NCBI RefSeq assembly: GCF_003234115.2
Contig: NZ_CP126251.1
Location: 2,666,001 to 2,730,000, forward strand
Source: Curtobacterium sp. MCPF17_002
GTDB lineage: Bacteria > Actinomycetota > Actinomycetes > Actinomycetales > Microbacteriaceae
Reading direction: 5' to 3'
DNA: 64,000 nt
A program made the translations under genes and the position numbers. This document shows positions 63,223-64,000 of the stretch, piece after piece; positions within the stretch are counted from its first letter, which is position 1; every line of letters starts with the position of its first letter. The notes beneath the pieces were generated by a model. That model saw nothing but the letters and a program-made list of their open reading frames with translations. It was not told the DNA's origin and did not search any database.

Positions 63223-64000
63223 GTGGAGCACTGGCTCACCGTCGCGATCACCGTCCTCCTGGTCCTGCTGGACCTGGCGATCCGCGTCTTCTCGATCATC
63301 TACGTCCCGATCAACCGGAAGCCGCAGACCGCGACGGCCTGGTTGCTCGCGATCTTCCTCATCCCGTACGTCGGGTTCATCGTCTTCCTCCTCATCGGCT
63401 CGACGAAGCTCCCGCAAGCACGGCGTGAGAAGCAGACCGAGATCAACGCGTACATCCTCGAGCAGACCGAGGGCATCGAGCGGGTGCGCCGGGACCACCC
63501 GTGGCCGCTGTGGCTCGAGAGCATCACGACGCTGAACCGGCAGCTCGGCGCGATGCCGCTCGTCGGTGGCAACTCGGCGGAGCTGTACCCGGACTACGAG
63601 GAGTCCATCGCCGAGATGGCACGTGCGATCGACCAGTCGCGTCGGTTCGTGCACGTCGAGTTCTACATCGCGACGATCGACGACACCACGCGCCCGTTCT
63701 TCGATGCCCTCGCCCGCGCGCAGGCCCGGGGTGTCTCGGTGCGGTTCCTGCTCGACCACTGGGCCAGCCGCGGCTACCCCGGGTACAAGGAGACGCTGGC
63801 GTTCATGGACGGCGCCGGCATCGAGTGGCACCTCATGCTGCCGCTCCTGCCGCTGCAGGGGAAGTTCCAGCGCCCGGACCTCCGCAACCACCGGAAGATC
63901 ATGGTGATCGACGGTTCGGTGGCGTTCACCGGGTCGCAGAACCTCATCGACAGCTCGTACGACCTCAAGTCGCACCTCGACAAGGGCATGGTCTACAAGG
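63223..64000 (+). CDS. cls: Cardiolipin synthase (phospholipase D type), 3' end beyond the window
   Basis: 259 codons visible, open to the window edge. GTG at 63223 (VEHWLTVAITVLLVLLDLAI). Two N-terminal membrane helices, then the first phospholipase D domain with EFYIATIDDTTRPFF, HWASRGYPGYKETLAF and the HKD motif NHRKIMVIDGSVAFTGSQN. Joins two phosphatidylglycerols to cardiolipin. The second HKD motif would lie outside; family length about 480. Probably co-transcribed with yajQ. Confidence 0.93.
   Translation, partial: MEHWLTVAITVLLVLLDLAIRVFSIIYVPINRKPQTATAWLLAIFLIPYVGFIVFLLIGSTKLPQARREKQTEINAYILEQTEGIERVRRDHPWPLWLESITTLNRQLGAMPLVGGNSAELYPDYEESIAEMARAIDQSRRFVHVEFYIATIDDTTRPFFDALARAQARGVSVRFLLDHWASRGYPGYKETLAFMDGAGIEWHLMLPLLPLQGKFQRPDLRNHRKIMVIDGSVAFTGSQNLIDSSYDLKSHLDKGMVYK

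Overview
The window is very GC-rich (about 70%) chromosomal DNA of a high-GC Gram-positive bacterium. Gene order and content point to an actinobacterium of the family Microbacteriaceae, with Curtobacterium or a near relative as a good guess: mqo, asd-lysC and dnaX-recR together, an LAxTG (class E sortase) surface protein with a choice-of-anchor-G-like head, NusG with a long acidic N-terminus, many GTG starts and many leaderless promoters. There is no sign of a prophage, insertion sequence, plasmid origin or CRISPR array. The taxonomic call is inference from gene content, not from a database search.

Layout. 1-7.4 kb (minus strand): end-truncated malate:quinone oxidoreductase, aspartate pathway genes asd and lysC, then recR and dnaX. 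7.5-15.1 kb: one 2533-residue cell-wall-anchored protein with about 20 tandem Ig-like repeats and a (GTP)n stalk, lying between dnaX and the SRP RNA gene at 15.3-15.4 kb. 15.4-24.8 kb: an NAD(P)-binding protein, ackA and pta (acetate pathway), tRNA-Ser, a membrane protein, a HerA-like ATPase, a Bcr/CflA-type efflux pump and a divergent TetR regulator. 24.9-31.8 kb: secreted sedolisin protease, small lipoprotein, MFS transporter, and the transsulfuration pair metB and cbs. 31.9-37.9 kb: ABC exporter, APC permease, an AbiEi-like/nuclease-like fusion bracketed by nested inverted repeats, and rplJ-rplL with an attenuator leader. 38-43 kb: two-component system next to a MacB-like ABC transporter. 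43-51 kb: a TolB-like protein and a sugar uptake/catabolism cluster (malE-F-G type ABC transporter without ATPase, Gfo/Idh/MocA dehydrogenase, sugar isomerase) divergent from a ROK repressor. 51-55.4 kb: YqaJ-like nuclease, Pr6Pr membrane protein, then rplK-rplA, nusG, secE and tRNA-Trp. 55.4-64 kb: aspartate aminotransferase, murB, a HadA/HadB-like dehydratase pair, a small unknown gene, tRNA-Met, tRNA-Thr, an M23 endopeptidase, inositol monophosphatase, tRNA-Tyr, a YajQ protein and the start of cardiolipin synthase.

The least explained structure is not protein coding. Two families of dispersed palindromes sit almost always just after the 3' end of a gene. Family A has the core GGCCTGGAGGCGCGGTGCC or a close variant. 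It forms six full inverted repeats, including a perfect 48-bp palindrome, and also occurs as half copies, two of which lie in frame in disordered linkers of unrelated proteins (DnaX and the HerA-like ATPase). Family B is a nested inverted repeat with constant outer arms (CGAGACTCGG) and a more variable inner hairpin framed by GGAC/GTCC; two copies bracket the AbiEi-like gene and another place holds a tandem array. A second genome-style signal is the frequent TAnnnT hexamer exactly 6-7 nt before the start codon, seen at more than ten genes, which predicts leaderless mRNAs.
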